Positions 42,855 through 51,043 of a stretch of 64,000 nucleotides of DNA are shown one piece after another (position 1 is the stretch's first letter; every line of letters starts with the position of its first letter). The position numbers and the translations under genes were made by a program. The stretch is taken from contig NZ_CP121112.1 of NCBI RefSeq assembly GCF_029625295.1, forward strand, positions 4,030,001 through 4,094,000. The letters are read 5' to 3'. A model generated the notes under the pieces. The model worked only from the letters and a program-made list of their open reading frames with translations. It searched no databases and was not told the DNA's origin. The DNA is from Flavobacterium gyeonganense (GTDB lineage: Bacteria; Bacteroidota; Bacteroidia; Flavobacteriales; Flavobacteriaceae).

Positions 42855-43712
42855 ATGAGTACTTTAAAAATTGCAATTCAGAAATCAGGTCGTTTAAACG
42901 AAGACAGCATTCAGATCCTAAAAGACTGCGGTATTTCAATCAACAACGGAATCGATCAGTTAAAAGCAGAAGCTTCAAATTTTCCTCTTGAAGTTTTATA
43001 TTTAAGAAATTCTGATATCCCTCAATATTTAATTGACGGAGTAGTAGATTTAGCAATTGTAGGCGATAATCTTTTGGTAGAAAAAGGAAAAGGTATCGAA
43101 GTGGTTCAGAAATTAGGATTCTCAAAATGTAAAGTTTCTGTAGCAGTTCCAAAAACTTTTGAATACAATTCGGTTCAGGATTTGGCTGGTTTGCGTATTG
43201 CAACTTCATATCCAAATACAGTGAATGAATATTTTGGTTCATTCGGACTAACAGTTGATATTCACCAGATTTCAGGTTCGGTAGAAATTGCACCTAATAT
43301 TGGTCTTGCCGATGCGATTGTTGATATCGTTTCAAGCGGAAGTACTTTGTTTAAAAATAATTTGAAAGAAGTTGAGGTAATTTTGAAAAGTGAAGCGGTT
43401 TTAGCGGTTTCTCCAAAAGTTTCCCCTGAAATTCAAAAGCACATTGATACTTTAAAATTTAGGATTCAGTCTGTTTTAAGAGCCAGAAATTCAAAATATA
43501 TTTTGATGAACGTGCCAAATGACAAGATTGATGAAATTGGCAAAATTTTACCAGTTTTAAGAAGTCTTACTGTTTTGCCTTTAGCTCAGGAAGGCTGGAG
43601 CAGCGTTCACTCTGTAATCGATAAAGATACTTTTTGGGACGTAATCGATCAGTTGAAAGAAGCAGGAGCAGAAGGGATTCTGGTTTGCCCAATTGAGAAA
43701 ATGGTACTATAA
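42855..43712 (+). CDS. hisG: ATP phosphoribosyltransferase, long form
   Basis: First, rate-limiting step of histidine synthesis: joins ATP and PRPP to give phosphoribosyl-ATP. At 285 residues it is the long form with a C-terminal regulatory domain (about 212-285, ending IDQLKEAGAEGILVCPIEKM), so it needs no HisZ and should be feedback-inhibited by histidine. The N-terminal IAIQKSGRLNEDSIQIL and the PRPP-binding segment DAIVDIVSSGSTLFKNNL are visible. It is the first structural gene after the attenuator. Confidence 0.97.
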   Translation: MSTLKIAIQKSGRLNEDSIQILKDCGISINNGIDQLKAEASNFPLEVLYLRNSDIPQYLIDGVVDLAIVGDNLLVEKGKGIEVVQKLGFSKCKVSVAVPKTFEYNSVQDLAGLRIATSYPNTVNEYFGSFGLTVDIHQISGSVEIAPNIGLADAIVDIVSSGSTLFKNNLKEVEVILKSEAVLAVSPKVSPEIQKHIDTLKFRIQSVLRARNSKYILMNVPNDKIDEIGKILPVLRSLTVLPLAQEGWSSVHSVIDKDTFWDVIDQLKEAGAEGILVCPIEKMVL

Positions 43713-43728
43713 ATAAAATTTCAATTAT

Positions 43729-43798
43729 AAAATTCCAAATTCCAAACTTAGCTTGAAAATTTTAGCTTTATGACGAAAGCATTGGAATTTGGAATTTT
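43729..43798. repeat. Palindrome in the hisG-hisD spacer (AAATTCC words)
   Basis: AAAATTCCAAATTCCAA (43729-43745) and TTGGAATTTGGAATTTT (43782-43798) are perfect 17-base complements. A further TTTGGAATTT follows at 43803-43812. Each arm is itself a tandem of the word AAATTCC or its complement. Confidence 0.8.
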
Positions 43799-43825
43799 AA
43801 AATTTGGAATTTAATATAAAATATT

Positions 43826-45109
43826 ATGAATAAAATAAATAACCCAAAACCGGATACCTGGTCAGGAATATTAAAAAGACCTACGAAAACAATCGATGAT
43901 ATCGAAGTTACGGTTAAAGAAATATTTAAAGAAGTACAGAAAAAAGGGGATGAGGCTGTTGCAAAATACACTTCTATCTTCGACGGAATTGCTTTAGACA
44001 ATTATGAAGTTTCTCCTGCAGAAATTGAAGAAGCAATTACTTTAGTTTCTGCTGAATTGAAAGAAGCGATTCAGCTGGCTAAAAACAATATTTATAAATT
44101 CCACTCAGCACAAAAAACAGAAAGAATCTCAGTTGAAACGATTGAAGGTGTAAACTGCTGGCAGGAAAAAAGACCAATTCAAAAAATTGGTTTGTATATC
44201 CCGGGTGGAACCGCTCCGTTATTTTCAACGGTTTTAATGCTCGCTGTGCCTGCAGAAATTGCCGGTTCGAAAGAAATTGTGTTATGCTCACCTCCGGATA
44301 AAACCGGAAAAATTAATCCTGCAATTTTGTATGCTGCCAATTTATGTGGCGTAACTAAAATATTAAAAGTAGGAGGAATCCAGGCTATTGCCGGAATGAC
44401 TTTCGGAACGCAGTCAATCCCGAAAGTATATAAAATTTTTGGTCCAGGAAACCAGTTTGTAACGGTGGCGAAACAATTGGCAACACAATTTGGTGTAGCA
44501 ATTGATATGCCGGCCGGACCTTCAGAATTATTGGTGATGGCAGATGATACAGCTGTTCCTGCCTTTGTAGCTTCGGATTTATTGTCTCAGGCAGAACATG
44601 GAGCAGACAGTCAGGTAATTTTGGTTTCAACATCTAAAAAACTGATTGACGCTGTTGAAAAAGAAATAGAAATTCAGCTAGAGGCTCTTCCAAGAAAAGA
44701 AATTGCTAAAAAAGCTATTGCCAATTCTAAATTAATTTTTGTTGAAAACGATAAAATTGCTTTAGAACTTATCAATGAATACGGACCGGAACATTTTATT
44801 ATTTGTTCAGAATACGATGATTTTTACTGTAATGGTGTTGTAAATGCGGGTTCTGTTTTTATCGGGAATTACACTCCTGAAAGTGCCGGAGATTATGCTT
44901 CCGGAACAAATCACACGTTGCCTACAAATGGTTATGCGAAAAATTACAGCGGAGTAAATCTGGACAGTTTTATGAAATCCATGACTTTTCAGAAAATTTC
45001 AGAAAAAGGAATTCAGAATATTGGACCAGCAATTGAACTTATGGCTGAAGCTGAAGGATTACAGGCGCATAAAAATGCAGTAACACTTCGATTAAAGAGT
45101 ATAAAATAA
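43826..45109 (+). CDS. hisD: Histidinol dehydrogenase
   Basis: Last enzyme of the pathway: oxidises histidinol to histidine in two NAD-dependent steps. The 427 residues are of standard length. Zinc and catalytic segments are visible: YIPGGTAPLFSTVLM, DMPAGPSELLVMAD, LLSQAEHGADSQ with the zinc-binding Q and H, the catalytic pair in NEYGPEHFIIC, and the end GVNLDSFMKSMTFQKIS. The gene follows hisG after a 113-base palindromic spacer. Confidence 0.97.
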   Translation: MNKINNPKPDTWSGILKRPTKTIDDIEVTVKEIFKEVQKKGDEAVAKYTSIFDGIALDNYEVSPAEIEEAITLVSAELKEAIQLAKNNIYKFHSAQKTERISVETIEGVNCWQEKRPIQKIGLYIPGGTAPLFSTVLMLAVPAEIAGSKEIVLCSPPDKTGKINPAILYAANLCGVTKILKVGGIQAIAGMTFGTQSIPKVYKIFGPGNQFVTVAKQLATQFGVAIDMPAGPSELLVMADDTAVPAFVASDLLSQAEHGADSQVILVSTSKKLIDAVEKEIEIQLEALPRKEIAKKAIANSKLIFVENDKIALELINEYGPEHFIICSEYDDFYCNGVVNAGSVFIGNYTPESAGDYASGTNHTLPTNGYAKNYSGVNLDSFMKSMTFQKISEKGIQNIGPAIELMAEAEGLQAHKNAVTLRLKSIK

Positions 45110-45168
45110 AGAAACATTTTAAATAGAATAAAGAACAAAGAAACAAGAAAGAATTTGAATAATACGAA

Positions 45169-45214
45169 AAGTCTATTCTCTTGATTCTTTTTTCTATTTT
45201 CTAAAAAAATATAA
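45169..45214. repeat. Direct repeat unit before hisC (copy 1)
   Basis: Starts AAGTCTATTCTCTTGATTC and ends CTAAAAAAATATAA just before hisC. Nearly the same sequence occurs before hisB at 46329-46374. Its pyrimidine-rich stretch is complementary to the purine-rich stretch earlier in the same spacer (AAATAGAATAAAGAA at 45121-45135). Confidence 0.65.
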
Positions 45215-45217
45215 ACA

Positions 45218-46267
45218 ATGAGTACCTTCGATATAAATACTATAACACGTGAAAACGTAAAAATATTAAAACCCTATTCTTCAGCTCGTGATGAGTTTGA
45301 AGATTTTGATACTGCCGAAATGATTTTTCTGGATGCGAATGAAAACCCGTTTCAAAATGGTGTGAACCGTTATCCGGATCCACAGCAGAATTCGGTTAAA
45401 GCGATTTTAGCTAAAAATAATAATGTAAAACAAAGCCAGATTTTATTAGGAAACGGAAGCGATGAGGTTTTGGACTTGCTTTTCAGGGCTTTTTGTGAAC
45501 CGAAAACAGACAATATTATTTCATTGCCGCCAACTTACGGAATGTACAGCGTTCTGTCTAATATTAATGCGGTAGAAAACAGGGAAGTTTTGCTTTCGAC
45601 AGATTTTCAGCCACAGGTTGATAAAATTTTAGAAGCGGTTGATGACAATACCAAAATTATCTTTTTATGTTCGCCAAATAATCCAACCGGAAACTCTTTT
45701 TCAGATGAAAGTGTGGTGAAGTTGCTTCAAAATTTCAAAGGGTTAGTCGTAATTGATGAAGCCTATATTGATTTCTCGGATAAAGAAAGCTGGCTGATTG
45801 AAATCGATGAATATCCAAATCTTGTAATCACACAAACACTTTCAAAAGCGTACGGTCTGGCCGGAATTCGTTTAGGGGTTTGTTACGCTTCACAAGCTGT
45901 AATTTCAGTTTTAAATAAAATTAAACCTCCTTATAATGTAAACGAACTAACGCAGCAAAGAGCGATTGAACGTTTGAAGGATGGAGAAAAAATAAAACAG
46001 GAAATTGCTGCTATCATCGAACAGAGAGAAGAACTGCTTAAAATTTTGGGAGACGTTGCTTTTGTTGAAAAAGTATACCCTACAGAAGCTAATTTTGTGT
46101 TGGTAAAAGTGGATGATGCAAATAAAAGATACGATCAGTTAATTGAAAAAGGAATTGTTATCAGAAACAGAACTACGCAGCCTTTATGTGAAAACTGTCT
46201 TCGTTTTACGATTGGAATTCCTGAAGAAAATGCTGTTTTGATTAAAGAATTGAAGTTGTTGAAATAG
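45218..46267 (+). CDS. hisC: Histidinol-phosphate aminotransferase
   Basis: PLP-dependent aminotransferase (class I/II) that converts imidazole-acetol phosphate to histidinol phosphate with glutamate. The 349 residues have the expected length. The N-terminal LDANENPFQNGVNRYPDPQ is typical of HisC, as are GNGSDEVLDLLFRAF, SPNNPTGNSF, VVIDEAYIDFS and the PLP-lysine in TLSKAYGLAGIRLG. The C-terminal arginine pair in RFTIGIPEEN binds substrate phosphate. Confidence 0.96.
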   Translation: MSTFDINTITRENVKILKPYSSARDEFEDFDTAEMIFLDANENPFQNGVNRYPDPQQNSVKAILAKNNNVKQSQILLGNGSDEVLDLLFRAFCEPKTDNIISLPPTYGMYSVLSNINAVENREVLLSTDFQPQVDKILEAVDDNTKIIFLCSPNNPTGNSFSDESVVKLLQNFKGLVVIDEAYIDFSDKESWLIEIDEYPNLVITQTLSKAYGLAGIRLGVCYASQAVISVLNKIKPPYNVNELTQQRAIERLKDGEKIKQEIAAIIEQREELLKILGDVAFVEKVYPTEANFVLVKVDDANKRYDQLIEKGIVIRNRTTQPLCENCLRFTIGIPEENAVLIKELKLLK

Positions 46268-46280
46268 AAAGAAAAGAATA

Positions 46281-46374
46281 TAGAGTAAAGAAAAAAGAAA
46301 AATTTTAGAACTATAGAGATTTTATAACAAGTCTATTCTCTTTAATCTGTTTTCTTTATTCTAAAAAAAATATA
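46281..46374. repeat. Palindrome and direct repeat unit before hisB (copy 2)
   Basis: TAGAGTAAAGAAAAAAGA (46281-46298) pairs with TCTGTTTTCTTTATTCTA (46346-46363) over 18 bases with two mismatches. The right half, from AAGTCTATTCTC at 46329, is the second copy of the unit found before hisC. Confidence 0.65.
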
Positions 46375-46376
46375 AT

Positions 46377-47513
46377 ATGAAAAAAGTACTTTTTATCGAT
46401 CGTGACGGAACGATTGTTTTAGAACCAGAAGGATATCAATTGGATAGTCTGGATAAATTAGAGTTTTATCCAAAAGCGTTTCAATATCTGGCTAAAATTG
46501 CCAATGAACTGGATTACGAACTGGCAATGGTAACCAATCAGGACGGTTTGGGAACGGACAGTTTTCCGGAAGATACGTTTTGGCCAACGCAGAATTTTAT
46601 TCTGAGAGCGTTTGAAAACGAAGGTGTTTTGTTTGATGATATTTTTGTAGACCGTTCATTCCCGGAAGATAATGCACCAACACGCAAACCCAGAACAGGA
46701 ATGCTAACCAAATATATTGACAATCCAAACTATGATCTGGCTAATTCTTTTGTTTTAGGAGATCGTTTAACCGATGTTGAACTGGCTAAAAATCTTGGTG
46801 CAAAAGCCATTTTCATGAACCTGACTGATGGCGCAGGAAGTACTGAAATTTCATCAAAACGTGAAGAATTAGATGAAACGATTATCCTGCAGACAACGGA
46901 CTGGAAAACGATTTATGAGTTTTTAAAACTAGAGGCGCGTTCTGCTTCAATCACCCGTAAAACACATGAAACAGATATTTTTATCAATTTAAATTTAGAC
47001 GGAACAGGAAAAAGTAAAATCGATACCGGAATTGCTTTTTTCGACCATATGCTGGATCAAATCTCCCGTCATGGTCAAATGGATTTAGAAATTTTGGTAA
47101 AAGGTGATTTAGAAGTTGATGAACACCACACGATTGAAGATACGGCAATTGCTTTAGGTGAAGTTTTTGCAAAAGCATTAGGAAATAAATTAGGAATTGA
47201 GCGCTACGGTTTCTGTTTGCCAATGGACGATTGTTTAGCTCAGGTTGCCATTGACTTTGGTGGAAGAAACTGGCTGATTTGGGAAACCGAATTTAAACGC
47301 GAAATGGTAGGTAAAATGCCAACCGAAATGTTTTTTCACTTCTTTAAATCGTTCTCTGACGGTGCAAAAGCGAATATCAACATCAAAGCAGAAGGGGATA
47401 ACGAACACCATAAAATTGAAGCGATTTTTAAAGCTTTCGCTAAAGCTATAAAAGTTGCCGTAAAAAGAGATACTGAGAAAATGATTTTGCCTTCGACGAA
47501 GGGAATGTTGTAA
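46377..47513 (+). CDS. hisB: Bifunctional histidinol-phosphatase / imidazoleglycerol-phosphate dehydratase
   Basis: Catalyses two steps, the seventh and ninth of the pathway. Residues 1 to about 165 are a HAD-type phosphatase with FIDRDGTIVLEPEGY (nucleophile D8, D10) and VLGDRLTDVELAKNLGA. Residues about 185-378 are the manganese-dependent dehydratase with DHMLDQISRHGQMDL, DEHHTIEDTAIALGE and EHHKIEAIFKAFAKA, the two histidine-rich metal motifs, and end KGML. The fusion explains why no separate histidinol-phosphatase gene is in the operon. Confidence 0.97.
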   Translation: MKKVLFIDRDGTIVLEPEGYQLDSLDKLEFYPKAFQYLAKIANELDYELAMVTNQDGLGTDSFPEDTFWPTQNFILRAFENEGVLFDDIFVDRSFPEDNAPTRKPRTGMLTKYIDNPNYDLANSFVLGDRLTDVELAKNLGAKAIFMNLTDGAGSTEISSKREELDETIILQTTDWKTIYEFLKLEARSASITRKTHETDIFINLNLDGTGKSKIDTGIAFFDHMLDQISRHGQMDLEILVKGDLEVDEHHTIEDTAIALGEVFAKALGNKLGIERYGFCLPMDDCLAQVAIDFGGRNWLIWETEFKREMVGKMPTEMFFHFFKSFSDGAKANINIKAEGDNEHHKIEAIFKAFAKAIKVAVKRDTEKMILPSTKGML

Positions 47514-47521
47514 AAAATTTT

Positions 47522-47578
47522 GTTTCAGGTTTAAAGTTTCAGGTTCTGTACAATAACGTGTAACTTTAAACCTGAAAC
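47522..47578. repeat. Palindrome in the hisB-NTF2 spacer (TTTCAGG words)
   Basis: GTTTCAGGTTTAAAGTT (47522-47538) and AACTTTAAACCTGAAAC (47562-47578) are perfect 17-base complements; the words continue to 47585. Almost the same element follows the next gene at 47952-48015, so the NTF2-like gene is bracketed by two copies. Confidence 0.8.
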
Positions 47579-47593
47579 CTGAAACAAAAAGAA

Positions 47594-47944
47594 ATGGACG
47601 CTAAAAAATTTGCCAAAGAATGGATTGAATCCTGGAATTCGCATGATTTAGAAGATATCATGAAGCATTATGCGGATGATATTCAGATTACAACGCCAAT
47701 GTTAAAACTGGCTGCAGGAATAGAAAGTGGCTCAATCCAGGGAAAAGAAGAGGTAAGGGCATACTGGGAAAAAGCGTTAACCAAAATTCCTGATTTGCAT
47801 TTTGAATTGATAGAAGTTACATCAGGTATTGATTCGGTTGCACTTTATTATAAATCAGTTATGAATAAAATGGCAGTTGAAGTTATGTTTTTTAATGAAA
47901 ACGGATTGGTAAATAAAATGATTGCTCATTATACAGATCTTTAG
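47594..47944 (+). CDS. NTF2/SnoaL-like protein inside the his operon
   Basis: 116 residues resembling the SnoaL/NTF2 fold: N-terminal helix FAKEWIESWNSHDLEDIMKH, then YADDIQITTPMLKLAAG, and the late strands VALYYKSVMNKMAVEVMFFN. No role in histidine synthesis is known for this family. It sits in line between hisB and hisH and is flanked on each side by a copy of the same palindromic spacer element, which may mean that it was inserted as a unit. No signal peptide. It could be a ligand-binding or small isomerase-like protein; unknown. Confidence 0.78.
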   Translation: MDAKKFAKEWIESWNSHDLEDIMKHYADDIQITTPMLKLAAGIESGSIQGKEEVRAYWEKALTKIPDLHFELIEVTSGIDSVALYYKSVMNKMAVEVMFFNENGLVNKMIAHYTDL

Positions 47945-47951
47945 AAAAATT

Positions 47952-48015
47952 GTTTCAGGTTTAAAGTTTCAGCTTTCACGTTTTGTTGGGCAACTTGAAA
48001 CTTTAAACTTGAAAC
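47952..48015. repeat. Palindrome in the NTF2-hisH spacer (second TTTCAGG copy)
   Basis: GTTTCAGGTTTAAAGTTTCA (47952-47971) and TGAAACTTTAAACTTGAAAC (47996-48015) pair over 20 bases with one mismatch (tolerated as G-U in RNA). The left arm is identical to the start of the element at 47522. Confidence 0.8.
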
Positions 48016-48031
48016 CTGAAACAAAAATTAA

Positions 48032-48625
48032 ATGAAAATAGTTATCATAAATTACGGCGCAGGTAATATTCAAAGCATCATGTTTGCTATTGAAAGACTT
48101 GGTTTTAAAGCTGTTTTGAGTAATAATCCTGAAGAAATTCAGTCGGCAGATAAAGTGATTTTTCCAGGTGTGGGCGAAGCGAGTTACGCGATGAAAAAAC
48201 TGAAAGAAAGCGGTTTGGATACTTTGATTCCGGCATTGAAACAGCCAGTTTTAGGAATTTGTCTAGGAATGCAGTTGATGTGTAATTCAACAGAAGAAGG
48301 AAATACAAAAGGGTTGGGGATTTTTGATGTAGATGTGATTAAATTTACTTCAAAAGTAAAAGTGCCACAAATGGGATGGAACCAAATCTATAATTTAAAA
48401 TCGGATTTGTTTAAGGATATTGCAGAAAATGAATTCATGTATCTGGTACATAGTTTTTATGCTCCAAATTGTGCTGAAGCTATTGCCACAACAAATTATG
48501 ATGTCGAATACGCATCGGCTTTACACAAAAATAATTTTTACGGAACACAATTTCATCCTGAAAAGAGTGGGGATGTTGGGGAGAAGATATTGGATAACTT
48601 TTTGAAGTTAAATTCCAATATTTAA
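48032..48625 (+). CDS. hisH: Imidazole glycerol phosphate synthase, glutaminase subunit
   Basis: Class I glutamine amidotransferase that supplies ammonia to HisF. The 197 residues show the nucleophile C77 in GICLGMQLM, the oxyanion segment FPGVGEASYAM, and the catalytic H-E pair in YGTQFHPEKSGD. Length and order are standard. It works as a heterodimer with HisF, encoded two genes downstream. Confidence 0.96.
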   Translation: MKIVIINYGAGNIQSIMFAIERLGFKAVLSNNPEEIQSADKVIFPGVGEASYAMKKLKESGLDTLIPALKQPVLGICLGMQLMCNSTEEGNTKGLGIFDVDVIKFTSKVKVPQMGWNQIYNLKSDLFKDIAENEFMYLVHSFYAPNCAEAIATTNYDVEYASALHKNNFYGTQFHPEKSGDVGEKILDNFLKLNSNI

Positions 48626-48714
48626 ATCCCAAATTCCAATTCAATATCAAAAATCAATAAATATCAATTTAGAAAATCTGAAATAAAAATCGTTAATCGG
48701 CAATCAAAAACCAA

Positions 48715-48750
48715 GACTTTGCGACTTTTGACTTTCAAACTTTAAGACTA
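48715..48750. repeat. GACTTT word tract before hisA
   Basis: A run of degenerate GACTTT-type words ends ACTTTAAGACTA 5 bases before the hisA start codon. A very similar tract ends ACTTTAGACTA just before hisI/E (50341-50373). Upstream in the same spacer are words of the AAATTCC family (48611-48640). Confidence 0.5.
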
Positions 48751-48755
48751 ATAAA

Positions 48756-49481
48756 ATGAGAATAATACCAGCCATAGATATCATTGAAGGAAAATGCGTT
48801 CGCTTGTCCAAGGGGGATTATGATACCAAAATAATTTATAATGAAAATCCACTTGAAGTAGCGAAATCATTTGAAGCACACGGAATTGAATACCTGCATT
48901 TAGTAGATCTTGACGGTGCAAAATCAAGCAAAATTGTCAACTATAAAATTTTGGAGCAAATTGCGACACAAACCAGTTTAAAAATTGATTTTGGAGGCGG
49001 ACTAAAAGCAGACTCAGATTTGAAAATTGCTTTTGAAAGCGGTGCAAACCAAATTACAGGTGGAAGTATTGCCGTAAAAAACAGGACTATTTTCGAAAAA
49101 TGGATTGCAGAATACGGTTCGGATAAAATCATTTTGGGCGCTGATGCGAAAGATGAAAAAGTATCTGTTTCAGGATGGCTTGAAGATTCAGATGAAGATT
49201 TAGTTCCGTTTATTCAGGATTATCAGGCAAAAGGAATTCAGTATGTAATTTGTACTGATATTGCAAAAGACGGCATGCTCGAAGGACCAAGCTTCGATTT
49301 GTACGCTAAGATTTTGGCTGAAGCTAAAGGAATAAAATTAATCGCTTCGGGTGGAATTTCAACTTTTGATGAATTGCCAAAATTAGCCGAATTAGGCTGT
49401 GAAGGAACGATTATCGGAAAAGCAATTTACGAGGGAAGAATTACATTAAAGCAATTAGAGAATTATATTTTAAATAAATAG
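48756..49481 (+). CDS. hisA: ProFAR isomerase
   Basis: TIM-barrel isomerase converting ProFAR to PRFAR by an Amadori rearrangement. The 241 residues have the duplicated half-barrel pattern. Catalytic aspartates are D8 in PAIDIIEGKCVRL and the later one in TDIAKDGMLEGP; phosphate-binding segments are IDFGGGLKADSD and LIASGGISTFDEL. It is related to HisF encoded next. Confidence 0.96.
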   Translation: MRIIPAIDIIEGKCVRLSKGDYDTKIIYNENPLEVAKSFEAHGIEYLHLVDLDGAKSSKIVNYKILEQIATQTSLKIDFGGGLKADSDLKIAFESGANQITGGSIAVKNRTIFEKWIAEYGSDKIILGADAKDEKVSVSGWLEDSDEDLVPFIQDYQAKGIQYVICTDIAKDGMLEGPSFDLYAKILAEAKGIKLIASGGISTFDELPKLAELGCEGTIIGKAIYEGRITLKQLENYILNK

Positions 49482-49510
49482 ATTATTTCGCAAAGTTGCA
49501 CGAAGTAAAA

Positions 49511-49539
49511 CACAAAGATTCACAAAAAAAATCTTTGTG
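49511..49539. repeat. Hairpin in the hisA-hisF spacer
   Basis: CACAAAGATT (49511-49520) and AATCTTTGTG (49530-49539) are perfect 10-base complements. The word GAATCTCTGTGAA then occurs twice (from 49538 and from 49560). The reading frame of hisF stays open through this repeat but the repeat is not coding. Confidence 0.65.
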
Positions 49540-49584
49540 AATCTCTGTGAACGTTTTGCGAATCTCTGTGAAACAACAAAAAAA

Positions 49585-50340
49585 ATGCTTGCAAAAAGAA
49601 TCATACCCTGTTTGGATATAAAAAACGGAAGAACTGTAAAAGGCGTAAATTTTGTAGATTTGCGTGATGCGGGCGATCCGGTTGAACTGGCTGAAATCTA
49701 TTCGGCTGAAGGTGCGGATGAACTAGTTTTTCTGGATATTTCAGCTACGGAAGAAAGACGTAAAACGCTAGTGAATATGGTCCGAAGTGTTGCGGAGAAA
49801 ATTAATATTCCGTTTACTGTTGGTGGCGGAATTTCGTCTGTTGAAGATGTTGAAATTCTGCTGAATAATGGTGCTGATAAAGTTTCGATCAATTCATCGG
49901 CAGTAAAAAATCCACAATTGATTAATGACCTAGCCCAGAAATTTGGAAGCCAGTGTGTGGTAGTAGCCATTGATGCCAAACAAATTGACGGACAATGGAT
50001 CGTACATTTGGTGGGTGGAAAAGTACCAACAGAATTAAATTTATTCGATTGGGCTGTAGAAGTTGCAGAACGAGGGGCAGGAGAAATATTATTTACTTCT
50101 ATGGACAATGACGGAACCAAAAATGGTTTTGCAAATGAGGCTTTGGCTAAATTGTCAGGATTAATTAATATTCCGATTATTGCTTCGGGAGGTGCCGGAA
50201 ATATGCAGCATTTTGTTGATTCTTTCAAAGAAGGAAAAGCAGATGCAGCTTTGGCGGCAAGTGTTTTTCACTTTAAGGAAATCGAAATTAAGGCGTTGAA
50301 ACAAGAGTTAAAAAACAATAATATTGAAGTACGAATATAG
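49585..50340 (+). CDS. hisF: Imidazole glycerol phosphate synthase, cyclase subunit
   Basis: TIM-barrel cyclase that uses ammonia from HisH to turn PRFAR into imidazole glycerol phosphate and AICAR. The protein starts MLAKRIIPCLDIKNGRTVKG and has 251 residues, the usual length. Catalytic aspartates are D11 (PCLDI) and the one in VVAIDAKQI; phosphate sites are FTVGGGISSVED and IIASGGAGNMQHF. An upstream in-frame codon at 49537 would add 16 residues, but they are translated from the repeat tract and absent from the family. Confidence 0.96.
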   Translation: MLAKRIIPCLDIKNGRTVKGVNFVDLRDAGDPVELAEIYSAEGADELVFLDISATEERRKTLVNMVRSVAEKINIPFTVGGGISSVEDVEILLNNGADKVSINSSAVKNPQLINDLAQKFGSQCVVVAIDAKQIDGQWIVHLVGGKVPTELNLFDWAVEVAERGAGEILFTSMDNDGTKNGFANEALAKLSGLINIPIIASGGAGNMQHFVDSFKEGKADAALAASVFHFKEIEIKALKQELKNNNIEVRI

Positions 50341-50373
50341 TCTTTAAGACTTTCGACTTTCCACTTTAGACTA
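50341..50373. repeat. GACTTT word tract before hisI/E
   Basis: Begins TCTTTAAGACTTTCGACTTT and ends CACTTTAGACTA. It resembles the tract before hisA (48715-48750). It fills almost the whole 39-base spacer. Confidence 0.5.
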
Positions 50374-50379
50374 AAAAAG

Positions 50380-50976
50380 ATGAACATAGATATCAAAAGT
50401 TCCCACGGATTGATTCCGGCAATTATTCAGGATTCAGAAACCAAAAATGTCCTAATGATGGGATATATGAATGAAGAATCGCTTCAAAAAACAATAGAAA
50501 CGCAAAAAGTAACTTTTTTCAGCCGATCAAAACAAAGACTTTGGACGAAAGGAGAGGAGAGTGGTAACTTTTTGAATCTGGTCAGCATTAAAAATGACTG
50601 CGATGGTGATACGCTTTTAATTCAGGCAAAACCTGTTGGACCAACTTGCCATACTGGTGCTGATACTTGCTGGCAGGAACCAAATTATGCTAATTATGGT
50701 TTCATTTCCCAGTTAGAAAATACAATCAAAACCCGAAGAGAAAATGCTGATTCTGAGAAAAGTTATGTGGCTTCTTTATTCGAAAAAGGAATAAATAAAA
50801 TAGCTCAAAAAGTAGGTGAAGAAGCAGTAGAAGTGGTTATCGAAGCCAAAGATAACAACGATGATTTATTCCTTAGCGAAAGTGCTGATTTGCTTTTTCA
50901 TTACCTGATTTTGTTACAGGCAAAAGGATATCAGTTAAACGATGTGGTTGATGTTTTAAAGAAGCGTCAGAAGTAG
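50380..50976 (+). CDS. hisIE: Bifunctional phosphoribosyl-AMP cyclohydrolase / phosphoribosyl-ATP pyrophosphatase
   Basis: Second and third steps of the pathway in one protein of 198 residues. The N-terminal cyclohydrolase (about 1-105) shows NVLMMGYMNEESL, TFFSRSKQRLWTKGEESGN and the metal segments DCDGDTLLIQ and GPTCHTGADTCW. The C-terminal pyrophosphatase (about 112-198) shows SYVASLFEKGINKIAQKVGE and EAVEVVIEAK, then ESADLLFHYLILL. It ends the operon; a terminator follows. Confidence 0.96.
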   Translation: MNIDIKSSHGLIPAIIQDSETKNVLMMGYMNEESLQKTIETQKVTFFSRSKQRLWTKGEESGNFLNLVSIKNDCDGDTLLIQAKPVGPTCHTGADTCWQEPNYANYGFISQLENTIKTRRENADSEKSYVASLFEKGINKIAQKVGEEAVEVVIEAKDNNDDLFLSESADLLFHYLILLQAKGYQLNDVVDVLKKRQK

Positions 50977-50998
50977 TTTTTAATAAAAGATATTAAAG

Positions 50999-51038
50999 AA
51001 AACCTGTTGGGAATTAAGTTTTTCTGACAGGTTTTTTT
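50999..51038 (+). terminator. Terminator of the histidine operon
   Basis: AAAACCTGT (50999-51007) and ACAGGTTTT (51027-51035) pair over 9 bp around a 19-base loop, followed by a run of T to 51038. Confidence 0.75.
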
Positions 51039-51043
51039 GCTTT

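Noticed and set aside
49537..49584. Extended start of hisF
   Set aside because: The extra residues are translated from the repeat tract; HisF proteins begin at MLAKRIIPCLDIKNG.
49698..50228. Long minus-strand open frame opposite hisF
   Set aside because: It lies wholly antisense to a well-supported conserved gene and shows no family motif.
43713..50379. CRISPR array in the his operon spacers
   Set aside because: Repeats are of different families in different gaps, not equal-length repeats with unique spacers, and no cas genes are present.
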